Source of the DNA: Sphingomonadaceae bacterium
GTDB lineage: Bacteria; Pseudomonadota; Alphaproteobacteria; Sphingomonadales; Sphingomonadaceae
Length of the DNA: 37,425 nt
Direction: 5' to 3'
Assembly: GCA_947477745.1 (NCBI GenBank)
Contig: CANJUF010000029.1
Location: 1 to 37,425, forward strand
The position numbers and the translations under genes were made by a program. Below the pieces are notes generated by a model, which ran no database searches, was not told the DNA's origin, and saw only the letters and a program-made list of their open reading frames with translations. Shown in pieces: positions 1-8,188 of the stretch (positions within the stretch are counted from its first letter, which is position 1; every line of letters starts with the position of its first letter).

Positions 1-1
1 A

Positions 2-268
2 CGGTTTGCCTACAAGCTCCACCGCGAACTCGTCGCCTGGGGCACGATGGGCGGCAAAGGCCTGTGCGGCAAGTACCTGATGCCGGTGATGCGCAAGCAG
101 CAATACCGCTTCCAGGCCACCAATCCCAATCCGCAGACCAAGGGCCGCTATGCCTGCGCGCCCATTGGCGCTTCCACCACCTTCATGTCGGCAGGCCAGG
201 TCTACCCCGCGATCGGCGAGGACATGGGCTATCTGGTCTGGCGCAAACGGAACTGTTGCGCGCTATGA
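2..268 (+). CDS. traU: Conjugal transfer protein TraU, 3' end only
   Basis: The window opens inside an open frame read from base 2. It encodes the last 88 or so residues of a TraU-family protein, including the stretches GTMGGKGLCGKYLMPVM and VYPAIGEDMGYLVWRKRNCC. TraU is a periplasmic component of F-type type IV secretion needed for DNA transfer and mating-pair assembly. The fragment shows the Cys-containing C-terminus usual for the family, and its TGA overlaps the ATG of trbC (ATGA at 265-268), so the two are co-translated. Identification rests on the residue pattern and on the downstream order trbC-traN-traF-traH-traG, which is the F order. The 5' end is cut by the window edge, not by a mutation. 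Confidence 0.88.
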   Translation, partial: RFAYKLHRELVAWGTMGGKGLCGKYLMPVMRKQQYRFQATNPNPQTKGRYACAPIGASTTFMSAGQVYPAIGEDMGYLVWRKRNCCAL

Positions 269-1026
269 AAACCTCCCTCCACCATTTTGTGCTGGCAGCA
301 CTTGCGAGCACGGCGGCGCTGGGCGGCGCGCTTGCCCAGAGCACCGCCCCGGACATCGATCTCGAGGCGATCCGTGCGCGGGCAATAAGCGAGGCGGGTG
401 AAGCCGACGCGCTCGCGGCCCAAGCCCGCGCACGGGCCAGCGCGGTGACGGCCGAAGCCACTGCAAACGCGCAAGAAGGCAAGAGCAACGGTCGGCGCTA
501 CGCGGCCGAACCCAAGCCGCGCGGGCAAACCAGCGATCCGACATTCGACTTCGACCGGATGGTTGTCGATGCGGGCGACATGGCCAAGAATGGCTTGGGT
601 GAGGCCCCTCGCTTCATTGCCTTTGCGTCGCTGTCGATGCCGGCCCCCGCCCTTCGGCAGATGATGGATGACGTGACGCGCGCCGGCGGCGTGGTCGTGT
701 TCCGCGGGCTTACGCAAGGCTCGGCCAAAGTCATGACCGATGCGTTGTCCCGTGTTCTCAAACCCGGCGAGCAGATGGATGGTGTCGGGATCGACCCGCG
801 CCTGTTCCGCGCCTTCGGCATCGAAGCCGTGCCGACCTACGTCGTCACCTCGAGCGACTTCGACCTGTGCGACGGGTTCGATTGCACCACCGCCGTCCCG
901 CCCTTCGATCGCATGAGCGGCAATGTGACCACGGCCCATGCGCTCACGACCTTTGCGCAAGGCAGCGGCCCCGGCGCGAAGCTCGCCGCCCAGCATCTCG
1001 CCCGACTTGAAAGGCAAAGGCCATGA
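265..1026 (+). CDS. trbC: Type-F conjugative transfer pilin assembly protein TrbC
   Basis: This encodes 253 residues with an N-terminal export signal (MKTSLHHFVLAALASTAALG, cleavage probably after GALA). An Ala/Glu-rich coiled-coil-like stretch follows at about residues 35-75. The C-terminal domain carries FIAFASLSMPAPALRQMM, GGVVVFRGL and the FGIEAVPTYVV segment typical of the TrbC/TraW thioredoxin-fold domain. TrbC is a periplasmic protein that acts with TraW and TraU in assembly of the F-type pilus and channel. The ATG at 265 was chosen because it overlaps the traU stop by four bases; the frame is open further upstream, but that part lies inside traU. The stop overlaps the traN ATG in the same way at 1023-1026. 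Confidence 0.9.
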   Translation: MKTSLHHFVLAALASTAALGGALAQSTAPDIDLEAIRARAISEAGEADALAAQARARASAVTAEATANAQEGKSNGRRYAAEPKPRGQTSDPTFDFDRMVVDAGDMAKNGLGEAPRFIAFASLSMPAPALRQMMDDVTRAGGVVVFRGLTQGSAKVMTDALSRVLKPGEQMDGVGIDPRLFRAFGIEAVPTYVVTSSDFDLCDGFDCTTAVPPFDRMSGNVTTAHALTTFAQGSGPGAKLAAQHLARLERQRP

Positions 1027-2747
1027 AAGGCACCTTCTTCGCGAGCATCGCGCTCGCACTCATGTGCCCCACCCTCGCCCACGCTCAGGCCCAGGGCACC
1101 ATGGATGCCGCCAAGGCCGACGGGAAAGCCTTTGGCAAGGACAAGGCCGGGACGGCGCAAAATGCCGCGACGGTCCAGCCCGATGCCAGCCGGGTGCCCA
1201 ATTTTGGCGGGGTACCGAGCCAATCGGGCTACTTCGACGACCCCGACCGGATGAGCCGCGAAGCGGCCAGTCAGACGAGCACCAGCACCGGTTATCGCAC
1301 GATGAAGGATTCGATGGATCGGCGCGCGCGCTTCGCGCCGCAGGATCTCGATGCGACCATTGCGCGCAGCAAGGTCATTAGTGACGATCCGCTCTCCTAT
1401 ACGAGCGGCATGGCGATCGGCGGCACCCAGGGCCGCTGCGTCCCCCTGCCTCCGGGAACGGGCAGCGCCGCACGCTACATGGCCACCTGCAACACCGGCT
1501 ATACAGCGACCCAGGAGACGAAGAACTGCCCGGTGACGCTCACCGCCCGGGTCGAGCAGCGGCAGGTCTACGGCTATTATTGTGTCGGCGGCAGCGGGGT
1601 TGATCCAGCTACGGTCTACAACTGCAACCGCTATCCAGCGCCGCAGTGCACGGTCACGCAGTCCTACCCCATCAACCTGTGCGATCCCTATCTGGGCATC
1701 TACTGGGGTTGCAACTCGGGCGACCTCCGGGTCGATCTGGTCAGCTGCACGTCCCCGGTCGACGGCGCGACGCCCTACACGGTGACAGGCGAGAATGTCG
1801 TCACGACGACGCGCGACGAAAGCCAGTGCGCCAGCCTCGCCGGTGACGGCAGCTGTCAGCAGGACACCGAGACTTGCACCGACAGCGATCCGGTGACGCG
1901 CATCGTCGATGGCGTGGCCGTCACCCAGCCCTGCTGGGCCTGGTCGCGCAGCTACGCTTGCGCGACCTACACCGAGGCGCAGGACTGCCAGACGCTGGAA
2001 AGCACGCCCGGCTGCAAGCTGGTGCGCGAGGATTGCCTGACGGACGAGCCGTGCCGGACCTGGGAGCGGGTTTATGACTGCCCGGTTCCCGACCAGCCGG
2101 CGAGCACGAACCAGTTCATCTGCGACGGCGACGTCTACTGCATCGACGGCTCGTGCGAGACGATCGAGCGCGAGGCCAATGACGAGTTCAAGGATGCCGC
2201 GGTTGCCCTCAATGCGATGGGTCAGGCGCGGCGCGAATTCGATCCCGACACGCTCAGCCTGTTCAAGGGCACCCGCGAAACCTGCTCGTCCAAGGTTTTC
2301 GGCATTCTCAATTGCTGCAAGGGCAAGGGTTTTCCGCTGATCCCTGGGATTCAGCTGCTCGTGGCGCTGGGGTGCAGCCGCGAGGAGATGCTGCTCCACG
2401 AGCGCGATGTGCAAGGCCTGTGCGCCTATGTCGGGACCTACTGCTCGTCCTCGTTCCTCGGCGTCTGCCTGACCAAGAAGAAGGTCTACTGCTGCTTCGA
2501 ATCCAAGCTCTCGCGGATCCTCCAGGAGCAGGGCCGCCAGCAGCTGGGCAGGCCCTGGGGCAAGCCCAAGACCGAGCAGTGCCTTGGCTTCACTATCGAC
2601 GAGTTCGCCCGGCTCGACCTCTCGAAGATGGATTTCAGCGAGGTCTATGCCGAGTTCACCGATGCCGCCCGCCTGCCTGACGAACTGCAGGCTGCCACCG
2701 AAATCCAGCAGAAGATCGAGGACTACTATGCCCGCGCACGTCAGTAA
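1023..2747 (+). CDS. traN: Conjugal transfer mating-pair stabilization protein TraN
   Basis: This encodes 574 residues: a signal peptide (MKGTFFASIALALMCPTLAHA), a polar linker to about residue 120, then a very cysteine-rich body running from CVPLPPG through CCKGKGFPLIP, CSREEMLLHERDVQGLCAYVG and KKVYCCFESKLSRILQEQGR to the C-terminus. The last block (CCKGKG..., C...YCCFESKLSRI) is the hallmark of TraN, the outer-membrane adhesin that binds recipient surface proteins and stabilises mating pairs. The many paired cysteines imply periplasmic disulfide formation, which fits the TraF thioredoxin-like protein encoded next. The start overlaps trbC by four bases. The length is close to F TraN (about 600 residues). 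No break was seen. Confidence 0.93.
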   Translation: MKGTFFASIALALMCPTLAHAQAQGTMDAAKADGKAFGKDKAGTAQNAATVQPDASRVPNFGGVPSQSGYFDDPDRMSREAASQTSTSTGYRTMKDSMDRRARFAPQDLDATIARSKVISDDPLSYTSGMAIGGTQGRCVPLPPGTGSAARYMATCNTGYTATQETKNCPVTLTARVEQRQVYGYYCVGGSGVDPATVYNCNRYPAPQCTVTQSYPINLCDPYLGIYWGCNSGDLRVDLVSCTSPVDGATPYTVTGENVVTTTRDESQCASLAGDGSCQQDTETCTDSDPVTRIVDGVAVTQPCWAWSRSYACATYTEAQDCQTLESTPGCKLVREDCLTDEPCRTWERVYDCPVPDQPASTNQFICDGDVYCIDGSCETIEREANDEFKDAAVALNAMGQARREFDPDTLSLFKGTRETCSSKVFGILNCCKGKGFPLIPGIQLLVALGCSREEMLLHERDVQGLCAYVGTYCSSSFLGVCLTKKKVYCCFESKLSRILQEQGRQQLGRPWGKPKTEQCLGFTIDEFARLDLSKMDFSEVYAEFTDAARLPDELQAATEIQQKIEDYYARARQ

Positions 2748-3564
2748 GGTCAGGCGGCGGCTTCTGGCCGCCTGCCTCACTCTCATCGCCGCCTGCCCGC
2801 TCGTTGCCGCCCCGGCGTGGGCCGAGGAGCCGCCACTCATCTCGACCGGCGACAACCAGGACAGCTTCTATTGCGAGCAGCGCAGGCTCGGATACTGGTT
2901 CTACTGCACCAGGCCCAAGCCGCCCGAGCGGGACATGGCCATGCCGGCCCCAAGCGTCAGCGCGACCAGCCAGCTCGACGCGGTCACGGCGACCTTGCGC
3001 GAACTCAAGGCGAAGGCAATTCTGGAGCCGACGCCCGCCAATGTGACGGCCTATATCCGGTTTCAGCGCGAACAGCTCGACCGGGCATCGCTGTTCAGCG
3101 ACGTCTGGCAACGGGCGATCTGGCAGGACCCCGACCTCGACTACACGTTGCAGCGTCCCGTTTCGACGCTCGGCAAACGCCAATGGCAGGACGCGCGGAG
3201 TTCCGAGCGCGACACGGTCATGGGCAATCTCTCGCAGCGCTACGGCCTGTTCTACTTCTTCGCGCAGAGCTGCGGCGCCTGCGAGGTTATGTCGCCGATC
3301 GTCCAAGGTGTCGCCTCGACTTGGGCGATCACCGTGCGCGCGATCTCGACCGACGGCGGACCCTCGCGGCATTTTCCGAACTACACCGTCGAGACCAACC
3401 AGCGCACCCGCATGGGGCTCGAGCCCAAGGTCACGCCGGCGGTTGTGCTGTGGGATGCAGCAAAGTCCCGCGCGATCCCGGTTGGGTACGGCGTGATGTC
3501 CGCCGACGAGCTTCAGGACCGCATCTACCTCCTCACATCGAAGGAAGCCGGACGTGACTACTAG
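2728..3564 (+). CDS. traF: Conjugal pilus assembly protein TraF (thioredoxin-like)
   Basis: This encodes 278 residues with a basic N-terminus and a long signal segment (RRRLLAACLTLIAACPLVA, cleavage near APAWA). A DSFYCEQRRLGYWFYC segment follows, then a thioredoxin-like domain whose redox motif is CGAC (residues 182-185, in FFAQSCGACEVMSPI). The conserved PKVTPAVVLWD stretch lies where thioredoxins have the cis-proline loop. F-type TraF is periplasmic, needed for pilus assembly, and thought to help form disulfides in TraN, TraU or TraH. The ATG at 2728 overlaps the end of traN by 20 bases; the open frame upstream lies wholly inside traN. The CXXC pair is intact here, unlike in F plasmid TraF, which lacks it; many other TraF homologues keep it. 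Confidence 0.9.
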   Translation: MPAHVSKVRRRLLAACLTLIAACPLVAAPAWAEEPPLISTGDNQDSFYCEQRRLGYWFYCTRPKPPERDMAMPAPSVSATSQLDAVTATLRELKAKAILEPTPANVTAYIRFQREQLDRASLFSDVWQRAIWQDPDLDYTLQRPVSTLGKRQWQDARSSERDTVMGNLSQRYGLFYFFAQSCGACEVMSPIVQGVASTWAITVRAISTDGGPSRHFPNYTVETNQRTRMGLEPKVTPAVVLWDAAKSRAIPVGYGVMSADELQDRIYLLTSKEAGRDY

Positions 3565-5002
3565 GATGAAACGCCCAAAGACAGTGCTGCTCGCCGCGCT
3601 CCTCGCGGCCACCCTCCCTCTCAGCAGCGTCTCGGCTGACGTCGGCAGTTCGATGGACTCGTTCCTGAACGATGTCGGCGGCGCGGCCAACGTGAATGGC
3701 CCGACCGCGTTCCAGGGCCAGTCGGCAGGCTATTACAGCCTCGGCAACGTCTGGACCCGGTTCCCGCAGAAGACGACCAACATCGCCAACCTGCAATTGC
3801 CGCGTGCCCGTGCCGGCTGCGGCGGTATCGATATCTTCGCCGGCTCGTTCAGCTTCATCAATGCCAGCGAGATCGTCGCGATGCTGAAAGCGGTCGCCAA
3901 CAACGCGGTTGGCTTTGCCTTCAGCCTGGCGATCGACACCGTCTGCCCCGAGTGCTCGAAGATCATGCAGGAGTTCAGCCAGAAGGCTCAGCTCATGAAC
4001 AACCTCAACATCAACAGCTGCGAGATGGCCCAGGGTCTGGTTGGCGGCATCTGGCCCAAGGGCGACCTTGCAGACAAAGCGATCTGCGAGGCAATCGGCA
4101 ATTCCGAAGGGATATTCACCGACTATGCTGCCGCCAAACATGGCTGCGGCACCAAGGGCCAGCGCGCCAGCACCACAGCGCAAGGGTCGGGCAAGTACGA
4201 TGACGTCAATCCCGGGGTAGCGCGCAACTACACCTGGACCATCCTCAAGAAGTCCGCGTTCTTTTCGCCGGGCGGCACCTTCGACCGCGAACTGGCCGAA
4301 TATGCGATGACGCTCATCGGCACGATCATCTATGTGCCGCCCAAGGACGACGAGCCGGGCAAGTTCGTGCCGATCGCCGGCGAAGCCTCCTCGACGCTCG
4401 TCACCTCGCTGCTCGATGGCACCGGGGCCAACCGTGTCCTCATTTTCAACTGCGACGAGACCGACAAGTGCCTCGATCCCGGCTTCAAGTCCTTCGCCCT
4501 TCCGGCGTCGAAGGCGCTGCGACCACGGGTCGCAGCGCTGATCGATGGCATGGTCCAGGCGATCCACGACGACACCCCGATCACCGATGCACAGAAGGAG
4601 CTGCTCCAGGTCGCCTCGATCCCGCTCTACAAAATACTGACCGTCCAGGCCGCCTATGGCCGGGGTATGCCGACCGATGACCGCGAGACGCTGGCGGAGA
4701 TCGCCAGTGTCGATCTGCTGTTTGCGGTCCTGGACCGGATCGTCAGCGAAGCGGGCCGGTCGATGTCGAGTTTCATCGGCGCCGACGAAGCCAAGATCGC
4801 CATGTGGCAGGGTCAGGTGAACGTGGTGCGCCAGGCGCTCGCCGACCGGCAGGCAAACACACACCTGCGCGTCACCGCGATCATGCAGATCATCGAGAAG
4901 ACGGCGTTCATCGAGAACGTGCTCGCGACGCAGATGTCGCCGGGCATGGCTGCCGCGCTCGACTGGTCGCGCGGGGTCCAGAGCCGCGCGCTCACCCACT
5001 AA
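3554..5002 (+). CDS. traH: Conjugal transfer pilus assembly protein TraH
   Basis: This encodes 482 residues with a signal peptide (KTVLLAALLAATLPLSSVSA) and a mature N-terminus with GSSMDSFLNDVGGAANVNG. Next comes the TraH signature region GCGGIDIFAGSFSFINASEI with AFSLAIDTVCPECSKIMQEF, and a long helical C-terminal half. TraH is a periplasmic/outer-membrane-associated component of F-type pilus extension and retraction. Two starts are possible. GTG at 3554 has AAGGAAG six bases upstream (3541-3547) and overlaps traF by 11 bases. ATG at 3566 has no well-placed ribosome site. GTG is preferred. The gene is followed by a 37-base gap before traG. Confidence 0.92.
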   Translation: MTTRMKRPKTVLLAALLAATLPLSSVSADVGSSMDSFLNDVGGAANVNGPTAFQGQSAGYYSLGNVWTRFPQKTTNIANLQLPRARAGCGGIDIFAGSFSFINASEIVAMLKAVANNAVGFAFSLAIDTVCPECSKIMQEFSQKAQLMNNLNINSCEMAQGLVGGIWPKGDLADKAICEAIGNSEGIFTDYAAAKHGCGTKGQRASTTAQGSGKYDDVNPGVARNYTWTILKKSAFFSPGGTFDRELAEYAMTLIGTIIYVPPKDDEPGKFVPIAGEASSTLVTSLLDGTGANRVLIFNCDETDKCLDPGFKSFALPASKALRPRVAALIDGMVQAIHDDTPITDAQKELLQVASIPLYKILTVQAAYGRGMPTDDRETLAEIASVDLLFAVLDRIVSEAGRSMSSFIGADEAKIAMWQGQVNVVRQALADRQANTHLRVTAIMQIIEKTAFIENVLATQMSPGMAAALDWSRGVQSRALTH

Positions 5003-5039
5003 GCCAGTACCCATCTCCCTATCGCAGGACGCGAGCACA

Positions 5040-7742
5040 ATGGTCGAAATTTTCACGGTTGGCGGCGGCGACTACCTGGTCAACGTGTTCCACGCGGTCG
5101 CGGCATGGACCGGCAACGGCGGCTACAAGAGCCTGCTCCAGGTCGTGATGGTGATGGGGCTAGCGCTCTCGGCCCTGACCCTCGCCTTCAATCAGGACTG
5201 GCGCGCGTGGATCAACTGGTTCATCGGCGCGACGCTCATGTATTCCTGCCTCATGGTGCCGCGCATCGACGTGCATGTGACCGACCGGCTGAACCCCAGC
5301 CTGGCACCGGCCAATGTCAGCAATGTGCCTCTGGGCCTCGCGCTCATGGCGAGCTTTACCAGCCAGGTCGGCGACTATCTAACCGGCTCGGCGGAGGTCG
5401 TGTTCGGCCTGCCCGGCGATCTCAACTATTCCAAGAACGGCATGATCTACGGTGCGCGGCTTTATGATGCGACACGGTCCTTGCGCATTTCCGATCCCGA
5501 GTTCGCCGCCAATCTCGACGAGCATTTCCGGCAATGCGTGTTCTACGACGTGCTGCTCGGCCGCTATTCGATGAAGGAACTCGCCGAAACGAACGACATC
5601 TGGGCGACGATTGCTCCCGGAAGCCAGGCGCGCGCGCAGCGCTTCCTCACCCGCGACGTGAACTCCGGACAGGTCTCCTCGACCATCATCACCTGCCGCG
5701 AGGCCTACAATGGTCTGAACGCGCAGTGGACGGGCCTGATCGACGGCATGGGAACGGTCTTCGGCCGCCAGCTCTACCCCAACCAGACGGCGGCGCTGGC
5801 CAAGGCCAAGCTGTTCTCCGACCTGCCGGTCGCCTACCAGTACCTCGCCGGAGTGTCGGCCAGTGCAACTGACATTTTCAAGCAGACGCTGACGATCAAC
5901 GCGATGAGCCAGGCGATGCATTCGCTGGCAGGCGGCAGCGGCGCGGGCAATGTCGATGTCTATGCCCAGACCCGCGCCGACATCCAGACCGAGCGCACTT
6001 ATGGGTCGATCGCCAGCAACGCGATGAAGTGGGTGCCGCTCCTCAATGTCGTGCTGACGGTCCTGTTCTACGCCCTCTTCCCGGTGCTGTTTCCGCTGTT
6101 CCTGCTGCCCAAAACCGGCCCGCTGGCACTCAAGGGTTATGTCACCGGGTTCTTCTACCTCGCTGCCTGGGGACCGCTGTTCGTGATCCTGCACATGATG
6201 CTGATGTTCAAGGGCGCGGCCGACATGAGCGCCGTTGCCGGCAGCAATGGCCTGAGCCTTGCGAGCTTTACCGGCATGGCCGACGTCAACAGCGATATCG
6301 GCCTACTGGCCGGTTACCTGATCGCCTCGGTGCCGTTCCTGGCGGGCGGCGTCGCCAAGGGCGCCATGGCCATCTCGCATCACGCGACCAGCTACCTCAA
6401 CCCCAGCCAGAACGCCGCCGAAGAGGCCGCCCGCGAGGCCAGCACTGGCAATGTGGCGCTGGGCAACACGAGCCTCGAGAATTCGAGCGTGATGACCCGG
6501 CAGTTCGCGCAAGGCACTATTGCGCCAAGCTTCACCTATGGTGCGGCGCAGACCCGCACGCTGAGCGATACGGGCACAACGACGACGAGCTTCCCCGAAG
6601 CCAGCTACGATCAGCTCCCGAATTCCAGCTATCCGTTCACGCCGACGCTCGGCCAGGAGTTCACGTCACGCCTGTCCACGATGGCGTCGCAGGCCCGCTC
6701 GAACAGCGAGACCTATGCGAACGTCGCCACGGAATCGACCGCAAGCGCTGTCTCTCAGTTCCGCGAACTGCGCAGCCAGTTCAGCCGAGGCAGTGCATTC
6801 GAGAGCGCAACCGGCACCTCCAACTCCGACAGCATCCAGACCGCGTTCAGCGAGGTCGATCAGGCTTCCACCAACTTGCAGCGTCAGTTCGGGCTGTCAC
6901 GCCGCGCCGCCGACGACATCACCGTTGCGTGGTTTCTTAATGGAGAGGCCGGTGCGAGCGCTGGTGTGACCAATGGAGTAGCTTCAGCGAACATCGGTGC
7001 CAAAGGAGGACGAAACCAAGCCTGGACCGATAGTGACATCGGCATCGCATCGGAAGATCGCTCGCGCATCTTCGGCAGCCTCGCCCAGATGTCGGACAGT
7101 CGCAACTGGTCGAGCACACGCGACGGGTTCGTTCGTTCCGTCAGCACTTCGTCCAGTTCTTCGGTATCGACCACAGCCAACGGCATGAACGCGTCACTGA
7201 CCGAATCGCAAAGCTACAGCCGCGAGGCTCGACGCGCCGAGGAGCTTGCGAACAGACTGGAGAGCCAGGCTGCGTTCTTCGAGGGCAACAGTGCTGCCAG
7301 TAGCCTGAACCTATCTCAGGCCTACCGCGAATGGGGCCTCACCGAGATTGAGCGCAATCGCGACTTCTACGGGAACGCCCGATTCGACGATGTCGCATTC
7401 CAGCTCAGTCCCGAAGGACAATCGCTCCAAGCCAAGTTCATCGAGAGCTACGCGGAAGATCTGCGCGATGGCATCGACGATCGTCTGGTCCTTACGCCGG
7501 GAGAGCCAGTATCCCGTCTCCCAATATCTGGTCCCGCTGCTGTTCGCGGTCGCGCCTCTATCGGTGGTGGCGTGCCCTCGAGCATACCGGAGGTGGATAC
7601 CGCCGCTGTTCGCGATGAGGTCCAACGCGTCCAAGCCGCCGGCCGACAGCGAATAGGGGGATCGAAAGGGCGCCTCGATGCCGCTACCAAGAGTGCGCAG
7701 GGGGCGAGCGCCGAGGCTGCCGATGATGTCAAGGAGTGGTAG
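5040..7742 (+). CDS. traG: Conjugal transfer protein TraG (mating-pair stabilization / entry exclusion)
   Basis: This encodes 900 residues. The N-terminal half is an inner-membrane domain with hydrophobic segments near residues 30-50 and 60-75 and a cluster at about 330-450 (LLNVVLTVLFYALFPVLFPL, GFFYLAAWGPLFVILHMMLM, GLLAGYLIASVPFLAGGVA). This matches the TraG-N family. The C-terminal half is polar, Ser/Thr/Gln-rich and probably periplasmic. F TraG is needed for pilus assembly through its N-terminal part, and its C-terminal part stabilises mating pairs and interacts with the exclusion protein TraS. From about base 6930 to the end the third codon positions become visibly richer in A and T than in the first two thirds, suggesting a separately exchanged 3' segment. 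The start at 5040 has AGGA at 5026-5029. Confidence 0.92.
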   Translation: MVEIFTVGGGDYLVNVFHAVAAWTGNGGYKSLLQVVMVMGLALSALTLAFNQDWRAWINWFIGATLMYSCLMVPRIDVHVTDRLNPSLAPANVSNVPLGLALMASFTSQVGDYLTGSAEVVFGLPGDLNYSKNGMIYGARLYDATRSLRISDPEFAANLDEHFRQCVFYDVLLGRYSMKELAETNDIWATIAPGSQARAQRFLTRDVNSGQVSSTIITCREAYNGLNAQWTGLIDGMGTVFGRQLYPNQTAALAKAKLFSDLPVAYQYLAGVSASATDIFKQTLTINAMSQAMHSLAGGSGAGNVDVYAQTRADIQTERTYGSIASNAMKWVPLLNVVLTVLFYALFPVLFPLFLLPKTGPLALKGYVTGFFYLAAWGPLFVILHMMLMFKGAADMSAVAGSNGLSLASFTGMADVNSDIGLLAGYLIASVPFLAGGVAKGAMAISHHATSYLNPSQNAAEEAAREASTGNVALGNTSLENSSVMTRQFAQGTIAPSFTYGAAQTRTLSDTGTTTTSFPEASYDQLPNSSYPFTPTLGQEFTSRLSTMASQARSNSETYANVATESTASAVSQFRELRSQFSRGSAFESATGTSNSDSIQTAFSEVDQASTNLQRQFGLSRRAADDITVAWFLNGEAGASAGVTNGVASANIGAKGGRNQAWTDSDIGIASEDRSRIFGSLAQMSDSRNWSSTRDGFVRSVSTSSSSSVSTTANGMNASLTESQSYSREARRAEELANRLESQAAFFEGNSAASSLNLSQAYREWGLTEIERNRDFYGNARFDDVAFQLSPEGQSLQAKFIESYAEDLRDGIDDRLVLTPGEPVSRLPISGPAAVRGRASIGGGVPSSIPEVDTAAVRDEVQRVQAAGRQRIGGSKGRLDAATKSAQGASAEAADDVKEW

Positions 7743-7745
7743 GCG

Positions 7746-7976
7746 TCAGCCTCGCAATACGTCCCAATAAATCACGAACCCAACGAAAAACACCAAGAGG
7801 GTCAACACCAGGATGCTCAAACCTCTTGCCCACGGGTCAGCCCAAGCTTTTCTGAACCTATATTCGGTCAAGCGGTTCTCGCGGATCGCCTCATCGATTT
7901 CAGAAAGACCATCCCACTTGGATGAGCGGCCGATTTCCGAGCTATCTAGGTCAAAATTGGACATGATAGCGTTCAT
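7746..7976 (-). CDS. Small single-pass membrane protein of unknown function
   Basis: This encodes 76 residues. The first 50 are polar and charged (SEIDEAIRENRLTEYRFRKA). They are followed by one strong hydrophobic helix at about residues 53-71 (LSILVLTLLVFFVGFVIYW) and a short tail. It converges on traG with only three bases between the two stop codons and is less GC-rich than its neighbours. Start: ATG at 7976, with weak GAAAGA upstream, or the in-frame ATG at 7964. I do not recognise a family. The position right after traG is where F-like and SXT-like elements encode their entry-exclusion inner-membrane proteins (TraS, Eex), which are also small and unrelated in sequence between systems. 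Here the gene is on the opposite strand, so an exclusion role is only a guess. Confidence 0.6.
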   Translation of the reverse strand: MNAIMSNFDLDSSEIGRSSKWDGLSEIDEAIRENRLTEYRFRKAWADPWARGLSILVLTLLVFFVGFVIYWDVLRG

Positions 7977-8188
7977 CTCAATGTTCTTTCAATCATATCA
8001 GAAACCAAAGGCTTACGGGAGAGGAATTCTCGCGATCAAATCTCGGTAAGCCTGCAGAGCAATCTCGCCTCCTCACAACGGCTTCGCGAAGGGAGAGCTA
8101 ATGTTGAACGACGGAAACGGGATATTTTGCCTTCGTCATGATCACCGGGGATTTCGTCGCACAATCGGAATCGCAAGCAAAAGACGAT
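7977..8188. other. Intergenic junction between the tra block and the dpd operon end
   Basis: These 212 bases lie between the 76-residue membrane protein and the last dpd gene. No convincing gene, tRNA, insertion sequence or hairpin terminator is visible. A 36-codon open frame begins at 8101 with a good purine-rich leader (GGGAGAG) and ends at 8211 inside dpdD, but its product has no recognisable features. This is the left boundary of the dpd cargo. No direct repeat of the right boundary (about 32260-33000) could be picked out by eye. Confidence 0.4.

Noticed and set aside
837..2855. 672-codon open frame antisense to traN
   Set aside because: Long antisense frames are expected opposite GC-rich genes. 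The plus frame has a signal peptide, TraN cysteine blocks and coupled start and stop; the antisense product is low-complexity Arg/Ala/Gly/Leu with no motif.
3533..5056. 507-codon minus-strand open frame opposite traH
   Set aside because: It covers a well-supported traH with signal peptide and conserved motifs and shows no protein features of its own.
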